Shown here in pieces: positions 9,269 to 18,754 of a stretch of 64,000 nucleotides of DNA. The translations under genes and the position numbers were made by a program. Origin of the DNA: Pseudobowmanella zhangzhouensis (GTDB lineage: Bacteria; Pseudomonadota; Gammaproteobacteria; Enterobacterales; Alteromonadaceae); NCBI RefSeq assembly GCF_042662685.1, contig NZ_JBHSYO010000007.1, positions 124,001-188,000 of the forward strand. The letters run 5' to 3'. Numbering within the stretch: position 1 is the first letter of the stretch; each line of letters opens with the position of its first letter. Under the pieces are notes generated by a model. It was given only the letters and a program-made list of their open reading frames with translations, ran no database searches and was not told where the DNA came from.

Positions 9269-10249
9269 TTAGTCCGCGATTTTCACTACTACCCGCCCTT
9301 TGAGTTTGCCGGCCAGTAATGCATTGGCATTAGGGATCACTTCGTCCAACGGGATCTCGGTGAGCATTTTATCCAATAATTGCATGTCCAAATCGGTTGC
9401 TAACCGCTGCCACGCTGCGAGGCGTTTTTCGCGCGGACACATCACGCTGTCGACCCCAATCAAATGCACGCCACGCAGAATAAATGGCGCGACGGTGGCG
9501 GGTAATTGCATGCTCTCGGCCAGTCCACAAGCGGCCACCGCACCGCCATATTTGGTCTGGGCACATGCATTGGCCAGGGTATTGCCGCCTGCCACATCGA
9601 TAACGCCCGCCCAGCGTTCTTTAGCCAGAGGTTTACCCGGCGCGCTGAATTCATCGCGCGGCAGGATCTGTTTGGCTCCCAATTGGTGTAAGTACTCTGC
9701 GGCGTCCGATTTGCCGCTCACTGCGGTGACGGAATAACCTAATTTACTTAGCAGGGCGATTGCCACACTGCCCACCCCGCCAGTGGCGCCAGTGATCAGA
9801 ATCTCGCCATCGTCAGGTTGGATTCCGTGCTTTTCCAGTGCCATTACGCACAGCATCGCGGTGTAACCCGCGGTACCGATAGCCATGGCATAGCGCGGGG
9901 TTATGCCATCAGGCAGAGGGATCAGCCAGTCACCTTTTACCCTTGCAATCTGGGCATAACCGCCCCAATGGCCCTCACCGACACCCCAACCGTTGAGCAC
10001 CACATAATCCCCCGCTTTGTAGCGACTATCGCCGGACTCACGCACTTTGCCGACAAAATCGATACCCGGTACCATCGGGAAACTGCGTACCACCGGCGCT
10101 TTACCGCTAATGGCCAGTGCATCTTTGTAATTGATGGTGGACCATTCCACATCAACCGAGACGTCCCCATCGGGCAATTGAGATTCCTCAACCAATTGCA
10201 CTGAGGCCTGATATTGATTTTCTGGTTTATCGACGATGATCGCGCGCAT
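9269..10249 (-). CDS. acuI: AcuI/YhdH-type quinone oxidoreductase (acryloyl-CoA reductase family)
   Basis: A medium-chain dehydrogenase/reductase of 326 residues. The start at 10249 (MRAIIVDKP) is preceded by GGAGGG at ideal spacing; an in-frame upstream start at 10279 is less likely. It lacks the zinc ligands of alcohol dehydrogenases. The NADPH-binding motif GATGGVGSVA lies near residue 155. The opening and the INYKDALA motif match AcuI/YhdH, which reduces acryloyl-CoA to propionyl-CoA. In marine bacteria AcuI detoxifies acrylate from DMSP breakdown, but no dddP, dddD or dmd gene lies nearby, so the physiological role here is inferred from family only. Confidence 0.85.
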   Translation of the reverse strand: MRAIIVDKPENQYQASVQLVEESQLPDGDVSVDVEWSTINYKDALAISGKAPVVRSFPMVPGIDFVGKVRESGDSRYKAGDYVVLNGWGVGEGHWGGYAQIARVKGDWLIPLPDGITPRYAMAIGTAGYTAMLCVMALEKHGIQPDDGEILITGATGGVGSVAIALLSKLGYSVTAVSGKSDAAEYLHQLGAKQILPRDEFSAPGKPLAKERWAGVIDVAGGNTLANACAQTKYGGAVAACGLAESMQLPATVAPFILRGVHLIGVDSVMCPREKRLAAWQRLATDLDMQLLDKMLTEIPLDEVIPNANALLAGKLKGRVVVKIAD

Positions 10250-10501
10250 GACACCCTCCTGAATCAGTATTGCAACCACGCTAGCCTATTCGCTTGTAAT
10301 TCGACAGGGCTTTACGACTAATCGCCTATACTGTTTTCGCCAGAACCCGAAAATCTTCCATTTGTGAAAAATCCAAGATGGTTTAGTTATTACTATGATT
10401 AACACGTGAGAGTGGGAAATGTCTGGCGCTACTATTCAGCTTTTTGGCGTTACATGCTAATTTCGTAAGTGTTTGTGTCTTTGTGGTTTTTGGTGGCAGC
10501 A

Positions 10502-13500
10502 GTGAAGAAAACCTGGTGGATTTTGTTAGGATTGGCGATGGTATTTTGCACCCGTGCAGAACCACTGATGCCTGAGCAAACTCGCCCAACGGTTAAACGA
10601 ATTTCCACTCAGGAAGGTCTGTCGCAAAGTAGCGTAGTGCGGCTGATGTTTGACGACAAAGGGTTGGCCTGGCTGGCAACCGATGGCGGCCTCAACCGTT
10701 ATGATGGCTATCGTGCCAAATTGATTAGCGCACCGTCCGAAGGATTAACGGAAAACCCTATCGAATCAATTGTGCAGGATGCGCAAGGGCGCATCTGGAT
10801 AGGTACCGGGGATAATGGCTTATATGTACTGGAACAAAATGCCAGTGCGCCTAAATCGGTATACCGGGTTGAATCTCCAAGCGCACCCGGCATCATGCAG
10901 GGCACCCCGGTACTGATAGATTATGACGAGCAGACCATTCTGGTCGCGTTTACTGACGAAGTTTATCTGCTAAACAAGCAAACCTATGACGCCCAGCGGG
11001 TTTTTATTCTCCCCCAGAGCCTGATTGATTCCCGAAATATAGTGCGTGCTTTATTGCCAGTAGGAGAAATGTTGTATGTCGCAACGTCTGCTGGGTTGTT
11101 CCGTGTATCCATGCAAACGGGTGAACAGTTATTTGTTCCGCACAAAGATCATCAGATCACGGAAGACGCTGCGAATACTAAGTCGTTGTATATGGATCCT
11201 GAAGGCAATCTGTGGGTGGGTACGGTCAAAGGCTTGTATCGCATCAGTGCAGAACGCTTAACTCAACTGTTTCCTGACCGTGGAAATGGTGAGTTAGTGG
11301 TGGAGGAGTTAAATATCTGGCGTATGTTGCCAGAGGGCGATCAGATATTACTCGGCACCAACAAAGGTTTCTTTACCTATCATCGCAGTACCCGAAAACT
11401 CACCTATGTGCTGCGCTTGTCTGACTCCCAGTACAACCTTTCCGATGATGATATTCGCGATATGGCTCGTGATCCGCTGGGAAATTTATGGTTTGCAACT
11501 CGTGGAGATGGAGCTTTTCTATGGCCGCGCAATGCTCTGCAATTCTCTACGATCCATAAACGGAATGACGCAGGTGCATTGCTCGCAAATGACATGGTAA
11601 CGGATACCCTGATGGTTGAGGGTAACAAGATGTGGGTTGCTACCACAGCAGGGATAAGTCTGGTCAATTTAGCGACCAATCGGGTGGAATATACACATGT
11701 CGACAGGGATAAGTTGTACTGGCCGGAATTAGGTCAGGGGCCGGATGGCAAAATTTGGGTGAGTGCCGGTGAAGGTTTGTTCCTGCTGGATCCGTCGACG
11801 GATACCATGCAGGTGCCGATTACGCTTTCTGGTGGCGATGAAATGCAATTGGCCGTATGGGGGATGCATGTGACACCCGATGGCAACGTGTGGTTTGCCA
11901 ACGAACATGGTTTTTTCCGCTATGAGCCAGATAAAAGTCAGGTTATTAAACTGGAAGCGCTTACGGAAAGTGTCAGCGCAACAGCAGCAGGAGGCTTTTT
12001 CCAGGCCGAAAAAGATGATCCTTACCGCCTATACGTCTCTATGCCTGGTCGTTTATTAGTTTATGACACCCGGTTGGGCACCGTTGACGAAATACACCAA
12101 ATCCAAAACCGTCAGATCCAACAGTTGGACTATCCAAGTCGCGTGGCCGAAGACGGTTTTAACAGGTTGTGGATTAGCTATTCTGGGCAAGGGCTGGTCG
12201 GCATCAACAAAACAACCGGTGAGGAAGTCGCATTTTATACCAATGAAACCGGTTTACCCTTTTCAACGGCCTATGATGTGCTGTCTGATGACAACAACAA
12301 TCTGTGGATGAGTTCTCATGCAGGCATTATACGAATTGATTTAAACAGCAACACCGTCACCCGATATGACTTTTCGGATGGCCTGATAAGTAATGAATTT
12401 AATGCGGGTACCGGTATTTCATTGTCAGATGGGCGTATTGCATTTGGTGGTGTAAAAGGGATCACACTGTTTAACCCCGACGACGTCTCTGCTCACAATA
12501 ATCTGGGTAATAAAGTTGTGATCACGGATGTTGGCCTGTTAGGTGATAGCGCACATCGTTTTTATGACGACTGGAACGGTCAGTTAATTAAATTGCGTCA
12601 TGATGATGTCGGACTGAAAGTACAATACTCGGCGTTACAATATGGTCGTGAGGGCAGTATCCAGTATCGCTATCGTTTGCGTGGTGATGAAGATATTGAA
12701 TTTCCGGTATCCAAAGATGCCGAATTGATTATCCCACGCTTGAATCCCGGTGATTATTTTCTCGATGTGATGCAGGTAGACCCCTTGTCCAAAGCCGAGG
12801 GCAAGCCCAGTACGTTGCGTATTTCTGTCGCGTATCCGGTGTTTGCATCGCCTATCGCATACACGGTTTATAGTTTGGTGTTATTGGCATTTTGGTGGCA
12901 ATGGCGCCAGTTTAAATTGCAGCAGGAGCGCGCGTTACAGGCATCGCATCTTGAGGTGACGGCCAGTGAAGAAAGATTGCAGCTAGCACTGAAGGCCAGT
13001 GGCAGTGGTATCTGGGATTGGCGGGATGGCGATAATATTATGTATCAGCCTCGCCTGCGTGATGAATTAGGTTACAAGCAGGACAGTATTGCTCCGGCGG
13101 AATTCTGTGAGCTGATTCACCCGGTCGAACGTCCGCAGTTCGAAAATAACTGGAATCGCTTCCTGCAGGGAGAGTTACATAGTTTTGATGTTACCTATCG
13201 CTTGCAGCATAGCAGTGGGGAGTGGCAGTGGTATCGTGACCTCGGCCGCGCAGTGGAAAACACTCTGGATGGCAATATTCAGCGCATATCCGGAACCTTT
13301 ACCAATATCACCCGCAATATTGCCGATACCGAAAAAGCGCGGCTGTTCGGTGAGGCGTTTAGTCACACCCGCGATTGGGTAATGTTGCTCAATGCCGAGC
13401 AAGCCCCTATGGCCGTCAACAAAGCCATGTGCACCGCGTTGGGTATTGACCCTGAAGAGGATCTGCAGAAGCAAATAGAAACCTGCTTCAGCGCGACGCA

Positions 13501-15016
13501 AATTCGTTTTTACCTGAGAATTATTGAACTGCTCGGCGTGAATGACCACTGGCAAGGTGAACAGGAATTACTCACCCTGGACAATACACTGCACCATTTG
13601 ATGGTTAGGATTAATGCGGTACCGGCGGAAAACTCGGATGGCGATCAGGTAGGTTATTACGTAGTAGTCATGACTGATATCAGTGAACAAAAACGTGCTC
13701 AGCAGGAATTGGAGACGTTAGCCAATTATGACAGCCTGACCGGCCTGCCCAACCGCAATCTGATCCTCGACCGTATACAACATGCAATTGAACACGCTAC
13801 CCGTCGTAATCAGCGTCTGGCCGCCTTGTTTATCGACTTGGATCGCTTTAAACAGGTTAATGATTCGTTAGGGCATGATGCCGGTGACTTCCTGTTACTG
13901 GAAATTGCGCGTCGTCTGAAAGGGGCGCTGCGAGTAGATGATACGGTTGGTCGACTAGCCGGTGATGAATTTATTGTATTGATTGAAGAACTAGGCGATG
14001 CGGATCATCTCAAGTCGCTAGCGCAGAAAATTACCGAAGAGGTCGATCGGCCGGTCGATATTAACGGCAATCAGGTGTCGGTATCAGCCAGTGTCGGGAT
14101 TGCCATGTATCCGGATCATGCTAATACCCCAGCCGAGTTGATAAAAGCCGCAGATATTGCCATGTATCACTCCAAATCTGCTGGGCGTAATCGTTTCTGT
14201 TTCTTCACCAGTGAAATGAATGAAGAAGCCCGGGTCAGACTGGAGCTGGAAAGTAAGCTAAAACAGGCACTGAGCCTGCAGCAATTTGTGAACTTCTATC
14301 AGCCTATTGTAGATATCGACAGTGGTAAAACCGTCGGGCTGGAATTATTGCTACGCTGGCATCTGGATGGCGAGACTATCTCACCGGTACGCTTTATTCC
14401 CATGGCTGAAGAGCTAGGCTTGATAGTCCCACTGACCTTCGCCGCGATTAAGCGTGGATTAGTGGATTTGGCACAGTGGCGACAGCAAGGCTTCACTCCG
14501 TATTTGTCGGTTAACTTGTCGGCGCTGCATTTGGAAAAGGGCATTAACCCGGCGGAGTTTGACCAGTTGCTTGCCGAACATGGCTTAACTCCGGAATGCC
14601 TGCGATTGGAAATTACTGAGAGTGCACTGATGAAAGATCATTCTCAGGCGCAGGTGTCGATGGAAGCCTTGTATGACGCAGGTTATCGCTTCTCGTTGGA
14701 CGACTTTGGTACGGGCTACTCGTCGTTACGCTATCTGAAAGAATTCCCCATAGACACGGTGAAAATAGACCGTAGTTTCGTCAGTGATATTGGTGTTGAT
14801 GCATCCGATGAGTCGATTATCCGCACTACCTTGTTGCTGGCTGAAAGCCTGGATATGAGTTGTGTGGCAGAAGGCGTGGAAACGCTGGAGCAGGTCGCGT
14901 TTTTCAAGGTGAATCATTGCCCTTATATGCAGGGTTATTTGTTCTCGAAACCTGTCCCGGAAATGGATGTCTTAGCGCTGCTCGGCAGAGACTGGAACAG
15001 CATTATTAACCCATAA
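10502..15016 (+). CDS. Periplasmic-propeller sensor with PAS, GGDEF and EAL domains
   Basis: A 1504-residue membrane receptor for c-di-GMP signalling. Order: signal peptide; two-component-regulator-type beta-propeller repeats (Reg_prop) to about residue 690; a Y_Y_Y domain; one membrane helix near residue 790; two PAS-like segments; a GGDEF domain (motif AGDEF, with RVDD inhibitory I-site five residues before it); and an EAL domain (motif ELL, with DDFGTGYSSL conserved). The EAL metal ligands appear intact, so phosphodiesterase activity is likely. AGDEF variants can be active, so cyclase activity is possible. I chose GTG 10502 (reading VKKTWWILL) because it gives a normal signal peptide; GTG 10469 would add 11 residues. 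The 250-bp upstream gap holds no other gene I can see. Confidence 0.9.
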   Translation: MKKTWWILLGLAMVFCTRAEPLMPEQTRPTVKRISTQEGLSQSSVVRLMFDDKGLAWLATDGGLNRYDGYRAKLISAPSEGLTENPIESIVQDAQGRIWIGTGDNGLYVLEQNASAPKSVYRVESPSAPGIMQGTPVLIDYDEQTILVAFTDEVYLLNKQTYDAQRVFILPQSLIDSRNIVRALLPVGEMLYVATSAGLFRVSMQTGEQLFVPHKDHQITEDAANTKSLYMDPEGNLWVGTVKGLYRISAERLTQLFPDRGNGELVVEELNIWRMLPEGDQILLGTNKGFFTYHRSTRKLTYVLRLSDSQYNLSDDDIRDMARDPLGNLWFATRGDGAFLWPRNALQFSTIHKRNDAGALLANDMVTDTLMVEGNKMWVATTAGISLVNLATNRVEYTHVDRDKLYWPELGQGPDGKIWVSAGEGLFLLDPSTDTMQVPITLSGGDEMQLAVWGMHVTPDGNVWFANEHGFFRYEPDKSQVIKLEALTESVSATAAGGFFQAEKDDPYRLYVSMPGRLLVYDTRLGTVDEIHQIQNRQIQQLDYPSRVAEDGFNRLWISYSGQGLVGINKTTGEEVAFYTNETGLPFSTAYDVLSDDNNNLWMSSHAGIIRIDLNSNTVTRYDFSDGLISNEFNAGTGISLSDGRIAFGGVKGITLFNPDDVSAHNNLGNKVVITDVGLLGDSAHRFYDDWNGQLIKLRHDDVGLKVQYSALQYGREGSIQYRYRLRGDEDIEFPVSKDAELIIPRLNPGDYFLDVMQVDPLSKAEGKPSTLRISVAYPVFASPIAYTVYSLVLLAFWWQWRQFKLQQERALQASHLEVTASEERLQLALKASGSGIWDWRDGDNIMYQPRLRDELGYKQDSIAPAEFCELIHPVERPQFENNWNRFLQGELHSFDVTYRLQHSSGEWQWYRDLGRAVENTLDGNIQRISGTFTNITRNIADTEKARLFGEAFSHTRDWVMLLNAEQAPMAVNKAMCTALGIDPEEDLQKQIETCFSATQIRFYLRIIELLGVNDHWQGEQELLTLDNTLHHLMVRINAVPAENSDGDQVGYYVVVMTDISEQKRAQQELETLANYDSLTGLPNRNLILDRIQHAIEHATRRNQRLAALFIDLDRFKQVNDSLGHDAGDFLLLEIARRLKGALRVDDTVGRLAGDEFIVLIEELGDADHLKSLAQKITEEVDRPVDINGNQVSVSASVGIAMYPDHANTPAELIKAADIAMYHSKSAGRNRFCFFTSEMNEEARVRLELESKLKQALSLQQFVNFYQPIVDIDSGKTVGLELLLRWHLDGETISPVRFIPMAEELGLIVPLTFAAIKRGLVDLAQWRQQGFTPYLSVNLSALHLEKGINPAEFDQLLAEHGLTPECLRLEITESALMKDHSQAQVSMEALYDAGYRFSLDDFGTGYSSLRYLKEFPIDTVKIDRSFVSDIGVDASDESIIRTTLLLAESLDMSCVAEGVETLEQVAFFKVNHCPYMQGYLFSKPVPEMDVLALLGRDWNSIINP

Positions 15017-15017
15017 A

Positions 15018-15039
15018 AAAACCGGCCTGCGCCGGTTTT
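15018..15039. terminator. Bidirectional rho-independent terminator
   Basis: Perfect stem AAAACCGGC (15018-15026) with GCCGGTTTT (15031-15039), CTGC loop, with A and T runs on both sides. It separates the convergent GGDEF-EAL sensor and depolymerase genes and can serve both strands. Confidence 0.9.
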
Positions 15040-15042
15040 GTT

Positions 15043-16029
15043 TTATTTGCTTAGTGCCGCCACCATTTTCAGAATTGCACTGCCTTGCGCACTTTTCTGA
15101 TTGGCGTAGTTTTCATCGGTATAGCCCCACCAGTCCCAACAGCCCTGGGGGTTAAATGGCATCAGGTTAGAGGCTTGTGTCTGCGGATATAACACCACCA
15201 GATTATTGGCATCGGCCCAGCGGTTAATACCTGTTTTCTCAATATATGCGAGGCCGACATTGTCTGCACCAGCAAACTGGTTGCAGCCGTGCAGGCTGAT
15301 ATGCACGCCACACGTGTTGCCAGATTCACACTGAGCCGGAACATAAACGTAACCGGTTTCTGCCAGACCACTGACATCATCCCCAATGAACTCCGCCTGA
15401 GAGAAGTCATATACTTTGCCATTGGCGGTGTCACTGGCCGTTTTTGTCTGTGGCATCAGGTAACGGAACATGTCTCCAGCAGCGTCGAAGCCACACTGAC
15501 CGATGAAAGGTGCCTCAGACGTATCACATGCGTGACCATTATCTCTGGTGGGGAAATGGTGTGCGTAGGGTTTGTCTTTGCTATACGTCAGCTTTATATC
15601 GGGTGCCAGCGCCTTAAGTTGTTCTACCAGCGCATCGGTGACCGGTTCGATTACACGACCATCTTTGCTGCCGTGAAGTACCCAAACCTTCGCCTTATTG
15701 AGGTTATCCAATGGCGCAACCAGGCTATTACTTTCCCAGCGTTTTATCTCTGTAACCAGCTCAGACACCGGTATTGGGCTGTCTATTTTATTCACGCAGT
15801 GCTCCAACGCCGTGAGCAAACTGTTTTGTGCGCAATAAACCGGACCGGCGGCAATAATGCCCGCGCCGCTGAACCGGTCTGAGTTGGCGACTAACATCTG
15901 CGCTGCCATGTAACCACCTGCGGAAAGCCCGGATAACGTCATGCTATTCGTGTCTAACTGCATTTTGGGTACGCTTGCCAGGCTGCCGGCAGACAAACAT
16001 ATCGCGGAAAGTACCAGTGAACGTCGCAT
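15043..16029 (-). CDS. Secreted PHB-depolymerase-family esterase
   Basis: A 328-residue exported alpha/beta hydrolase. The N-terminal ~18 residues are a Sec signal peptide. The lipase box GLSAGGYMA gives the nucleophile at about residue 36. The later ISLHGCNQ segment, the His/Asp region and several paired cysteines match short-chain poly(3-hydroxybutyrate) depolymerases (Esterase_phd type). It would release hydroxyalkanoate oligomers or monomers outside the inner membrane. It is the last of three minus-strand genes (permease, MetX-like esterase, depolymerase), separated from the middle gene by 10 bases. Substrate is inferred from family; it could act on other polyesters. Confidence 0.8.
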   Translation of the reverse strand: MRRSLVLSAICLSAGSLASVPKMQLDTNSMTLSGLSAGGYMAAQMLVANSDRFSGAGIIAAGPVYCAQNSLLTALEHCVNKIDSPIPVSELVTEIKRWESNSLVAPLDNLNKAKVWVLHGSKDGRVIEPVTDALVEQLKALAPDIKLTYSKDKPYAHHFPTRDNGHACDTSEAPFIGQCGFDAAGDMFRYLMPQTKTASDTANGKVYDFSQAEFIGDDVSGLAETGYVYVPAQCESGNTCGVHISLHGCNQFAGADNVGLAYIEKTGINRWADANNLVVLYPQTQASNLMPFNPQGCWDWWGYTDENYANQKSAQGSAILKMVAALSK

Positions 16030-16039
16030 AGAGCTGTCC

Positions 16040-17215
16040 TTATGGTGTGTTTAAAAAGTCGCGGATAAGGTCCGCTTGTTGTGTAATTCTGGCTACGCCG
16101 TCCAGGTGACCCATTCCCCCGTTTAACAGCGCGATTTGGCTGCGTTTGCCCAGAGCCAGCAATTTCTCATGGGCCAAACGGATATTTTCCGGTAGCAACA
16201 GCATGTCATGGGCGGAGGGGATAAACAGGGTTTTTGCCTGAATGCGTGCCAAGCCTTCATCCATTGATGCACTGAAACCGGCCACGAAGGCTTGAGAAGC
16301 ACGGGCAAGGTAAATTACATGATTGGCATCCATTTGCGCCGCCCGGCTCTGTGCGCGCTCACGCAACCAACGAACCGCCTTAAACTCTGCCATGGCATCA
16401 TGTAGTGGCGCGTTCTCCAGTGGCGAATGATCTGCAATAGTACGGTTGATAAAATCCGGTTCCAATGCCTGTTGAGTGATCATCATCAGTGACGCGACCA
16501 AACCTGCATTGGGTGATTCTTTGCCGTAGTAATTACCTTGCTGCCAATTAGCATCGAGCATGATGGGCATGGCCCAGTGGTGCAAAGAAATCGAGGTCCA
16601 GGCATCGGTACCGGCGCTGCCAATCACAGAAATCATCCGTTCCACTTTGTCTGGATAGGCCGACGCCCAGTCAATCGCCTGAAAAGAGCCCATGGATGGG
16701 CCCACAACAGCGTGTAATTTTTGAATCCCCAGCGAGTCCAATAGTGCTTTTTGTACATTGACGAAATCGCGAATGGTCACCACTGGAAAAGAGAGCCCGT
16801 AAGGTTTGCCTGTATCTGGATTGATACTGGCTGGTCCGGTGGTGATGACATCCGGATTGTAAGCACTCACATTCGCTAGTGTGTCGCTGCTAATAACATA
16901 ATATTTGTTGGTATCGATGGCTTTACCGGGGCCAATCAGGGCATCCCAGTAACCAGGGGCTGCATCCGAAGCGCGATATTTCCCAGCCGCATGGGAGCTG
17001 CCGGTAAAATAATGAGTAATGAGTATGGCGTTGGATTTATCCGCGTTTAGCTGGCCGTAGGCCTCCCAGCCGACCTTGACCTGTTTAATGGTTTTGCCGG
17101 TATAGGTGGTGAACTGCTCAAGTTCGAATACTCGCTTGTCGACCAGCAGCGTGTCCTGCGCCCATGCTGCCGACGCGGTCAGGCAGAGTAGTAGAAGTGC
17201 GATATGTCGCTTCAT
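16040..17215 (-). CDS. Secreted MetX-like alpha/beta hydrolase (E22-type putative esterase)
   Basis: A 391-residue protein with the fold and motifs of homoserine O-acetyltransferases, including nucleophile motif GPSMGS at about residue 173 and a C-terminal GGMGHLDG histidine. It carries a clear signal peptide ending AWAQ, so it is periplasmic or secreted. Cytoplasmic MetX has no such signal, so methionine synthesis is unlikely and an esterase role is more plausible. It lies between a GntP permease and a PHB-depolymerase-like enzyme with spacings of 9 and 10 bases, so an oligomer-cleaving esterase in the same catabolic pathway is a reasonable inference. Confidence 0.75.
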   Translation of the reverse strand: MKRHIALLLLCLTASAAWAQDTLLVDKRVFELEQFTTYTGKTIKQVKVGWEAYGQLNADKSNAILITHYFTGSSHAAGKYRASDAAPGYWDALIGPGKAIDTNKYYVISSDTLANVSAYNPDVITTGPASINPDTGKPYGLSFPVVTIRDFVNVQKALLDSLGIQKLHAVVGPSMGSFQAIDWASAYPDKVERMISVIGSAGTDAWTSISLHHWAMPIMLDANWQQGNYYGKESPNAGLVASLMMITQQALEPDFINRTIADHSPLENAPLHDAMAEFKAVRWLRERAQSRAAQMDANHVIYLARASQAFVAGFSASMDEGLARIQAKTLFIPSAHDMLLLPENIRLAHEKLLALGKRSQIALLNGGMGHLDGVARITQQADLIRDFLNTP

Positions 17216-17224
17216 AGTGCGCCC

Positions 17225-18520
17225 CTAAAACAGAATAAACAGGCCGACTGCAATGGCGAGTCCCATTAAGGGCACGATCACCGTTAGCGCACCCACAGCC
17301 GCATAGGCACGCTGATGGGTCTCATGACAGATGGCGCGAATAGTGGTGACTACATAGCCATTATGCGGCAAGGAGTCCAGCGCACCGCTGGAAATAGACA
17401 CGATACGATGTAGTTGCTCCGGGTTAACACCCGCATCCAGATAATGGGGGCCCAGTAGCGGTAGGGCTATAGCCTGCCCGCCCGATGCTGAGCCGGTTAA
17501 GCCGGCAATCACACTGACGGCGATGGCTGCGCCAATCAGTTCATTTCCGGGCAGAGTCGTCATAAGTTGCACCGCTGCGGTAAACGCTTCGGTGTTTTTC
17601 GCCACTGAGCCAAATCCAACCACCGCTGCAGTGTTGCCGATAGCGACCAACGCCCCAGTAGTACCTTCATTAATCGCTTTGCTGAGATTATGGAAATGGC
17701 GGTAATTAATCACCAGTAACGCCATTACCCCACCGCCTAAGGCGACGATTAGCGCCAGCTGTGCCAACTGTTCATGCAGGATAAAAGACAGCCCCAATAC
17801 TACAAACAGAGGGATAATACCTGTGATGGGATGCGGATAATCCCGTTCAGGAATTCGTGGGTCTTCCGGACGCGCGTCGAATTGTTCGCCATTGTTAACG
17901 GCCTTAGTAATCATGCGCTTCAGCCACCAATACCCAAAAGTAGCCATCAGAACCGCGACCAATAAACTGACTTCCCAGGCGGCATAGGGTGAAGTACCCA
18001 GATGTTTGGTTGGGATCCAGTTCTGGATTTCCGGTGAGCCGGCGGATGTCATGGTAAATGTCACAGAACCAAAAGCCAGCGCGGCAGGGATAAAGCGGCG
18101 TGGTAAATTGGCATCTTTAAACAATGATAACGCCATGGGATAGACCGAAAACGCCACCACAAACACACTAACACCACCGTAGGTCAGGATCGCGCAGGCC
18201 AGCACCACGGCGAGCACGGCGTGCTTCATACCAATACGATCCACAATCCAGCGCGCGACAGCATCGGCCGCACCACTGTCTTCCATGAATTTACCGAACA
18301 ATGAGCCCAGCAAAAACATAAAGAACCAGCTGGCGATAAAGCCGGAGAACCCAGCCATATAAGCATTTACAAAATTGCCGTCACCAACAAAGACAGGCAA
18401 GCCATTGGTCAGGCCAACAATCAGTGCACAAAGGGGGGCAGCAATAAATAAGTTCATGCCGCGAATTGTCAGAAAAATCAGAAGCAACAGCCCACCAATC
18501 AGGCCAACCACACTCAACAT
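17225..18520 (-). CDS. GntP family permease
   Basis: A 431-residue transporter with 12 or more hydrophobic segments spread over its whole length. The glycine-rich motif GLTGSASGGQAIALPL and the SSGALDSLPHNGYVVT segment are typical of the GntP family (gluconate, hydroxy-acid or butyrate uptake with protons). The start at 18520 (MLSVVGLIGG) is preceded by AAGGA at good spacing; an upstream in-frame start at 18580 would add an unusual polar leader. As first gene of the operon it is the likely importer for the hydroxy acids released by the two esterases downstream. Substrate is inferred. Confidence 0.85.
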   Translation of the reverse strand: MLSVVGLIGGLLLLIFLTIRGMNLFIAAPLCALIVGLTNGLPVFVGDGNFVNAYMAGFSGFIASWFFMFLLGSLFGKFMEDSGAADAVARWIVDRIGMKHAVLAVVLACAILTYGGVSVFVVAFSVYPMALSLFKDANLPRRFIPAALAFGSVTFTMTSAGSPEIQNWIPTKHLGTSPYAAWEVSLLVAVLMATFGYWWLKRMITKAVNNGEQFDARPEDPRIPERDYPHPITGIIPLFVVLGLSFILHEQLAQLALIVALGGGVMALLVINYRHFHNLSKAINEGTTGALVAIGNTAAVVGFGSVAKNTEAFTAAVQLMTTLPGNELIGAAIAVSVIAGLTGSASGGQAIALPLLGPHYLDAGVNPEQLHRIVSISSGALDSLPHNGYVVTTIRAICHETHQRAYAAVGALTVIVPLMGLAIAVGLFILF

Positions 18521-18754
18521 AGTTGATGTCCTTGTTCGAAATATTACGCTCGGCCGGTGAAGGATATAGGCGATAATCACCGACTTTTTCGCTGAATATC
18601 AGGCACTTTAGGTGAAAGGCCGTCACCATAACATAGTACTTAAGTACAGGTTAAAAAATTGTAAAAATGCTCTATTGTGCTGTCACTAAGGTGCGTAATC
18701 ACACTTAAAAAATCACGCAAACACAACCGCTTAGCGATAAGCAAAGGAACGGCC

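Noticed and set aside
15289..15882. 197-codon plus-strand frame inside the depolymerase gene
   Set aside because: Antisense shadow of a well-supported exported enzyme; no start signal or family.
16040..17215. Homoserine O-acetyltransferase MetX
   Set aside because: Sequence motifs match, but a clear signal peptide and the catabolic neighbours argue for an exported esterase.
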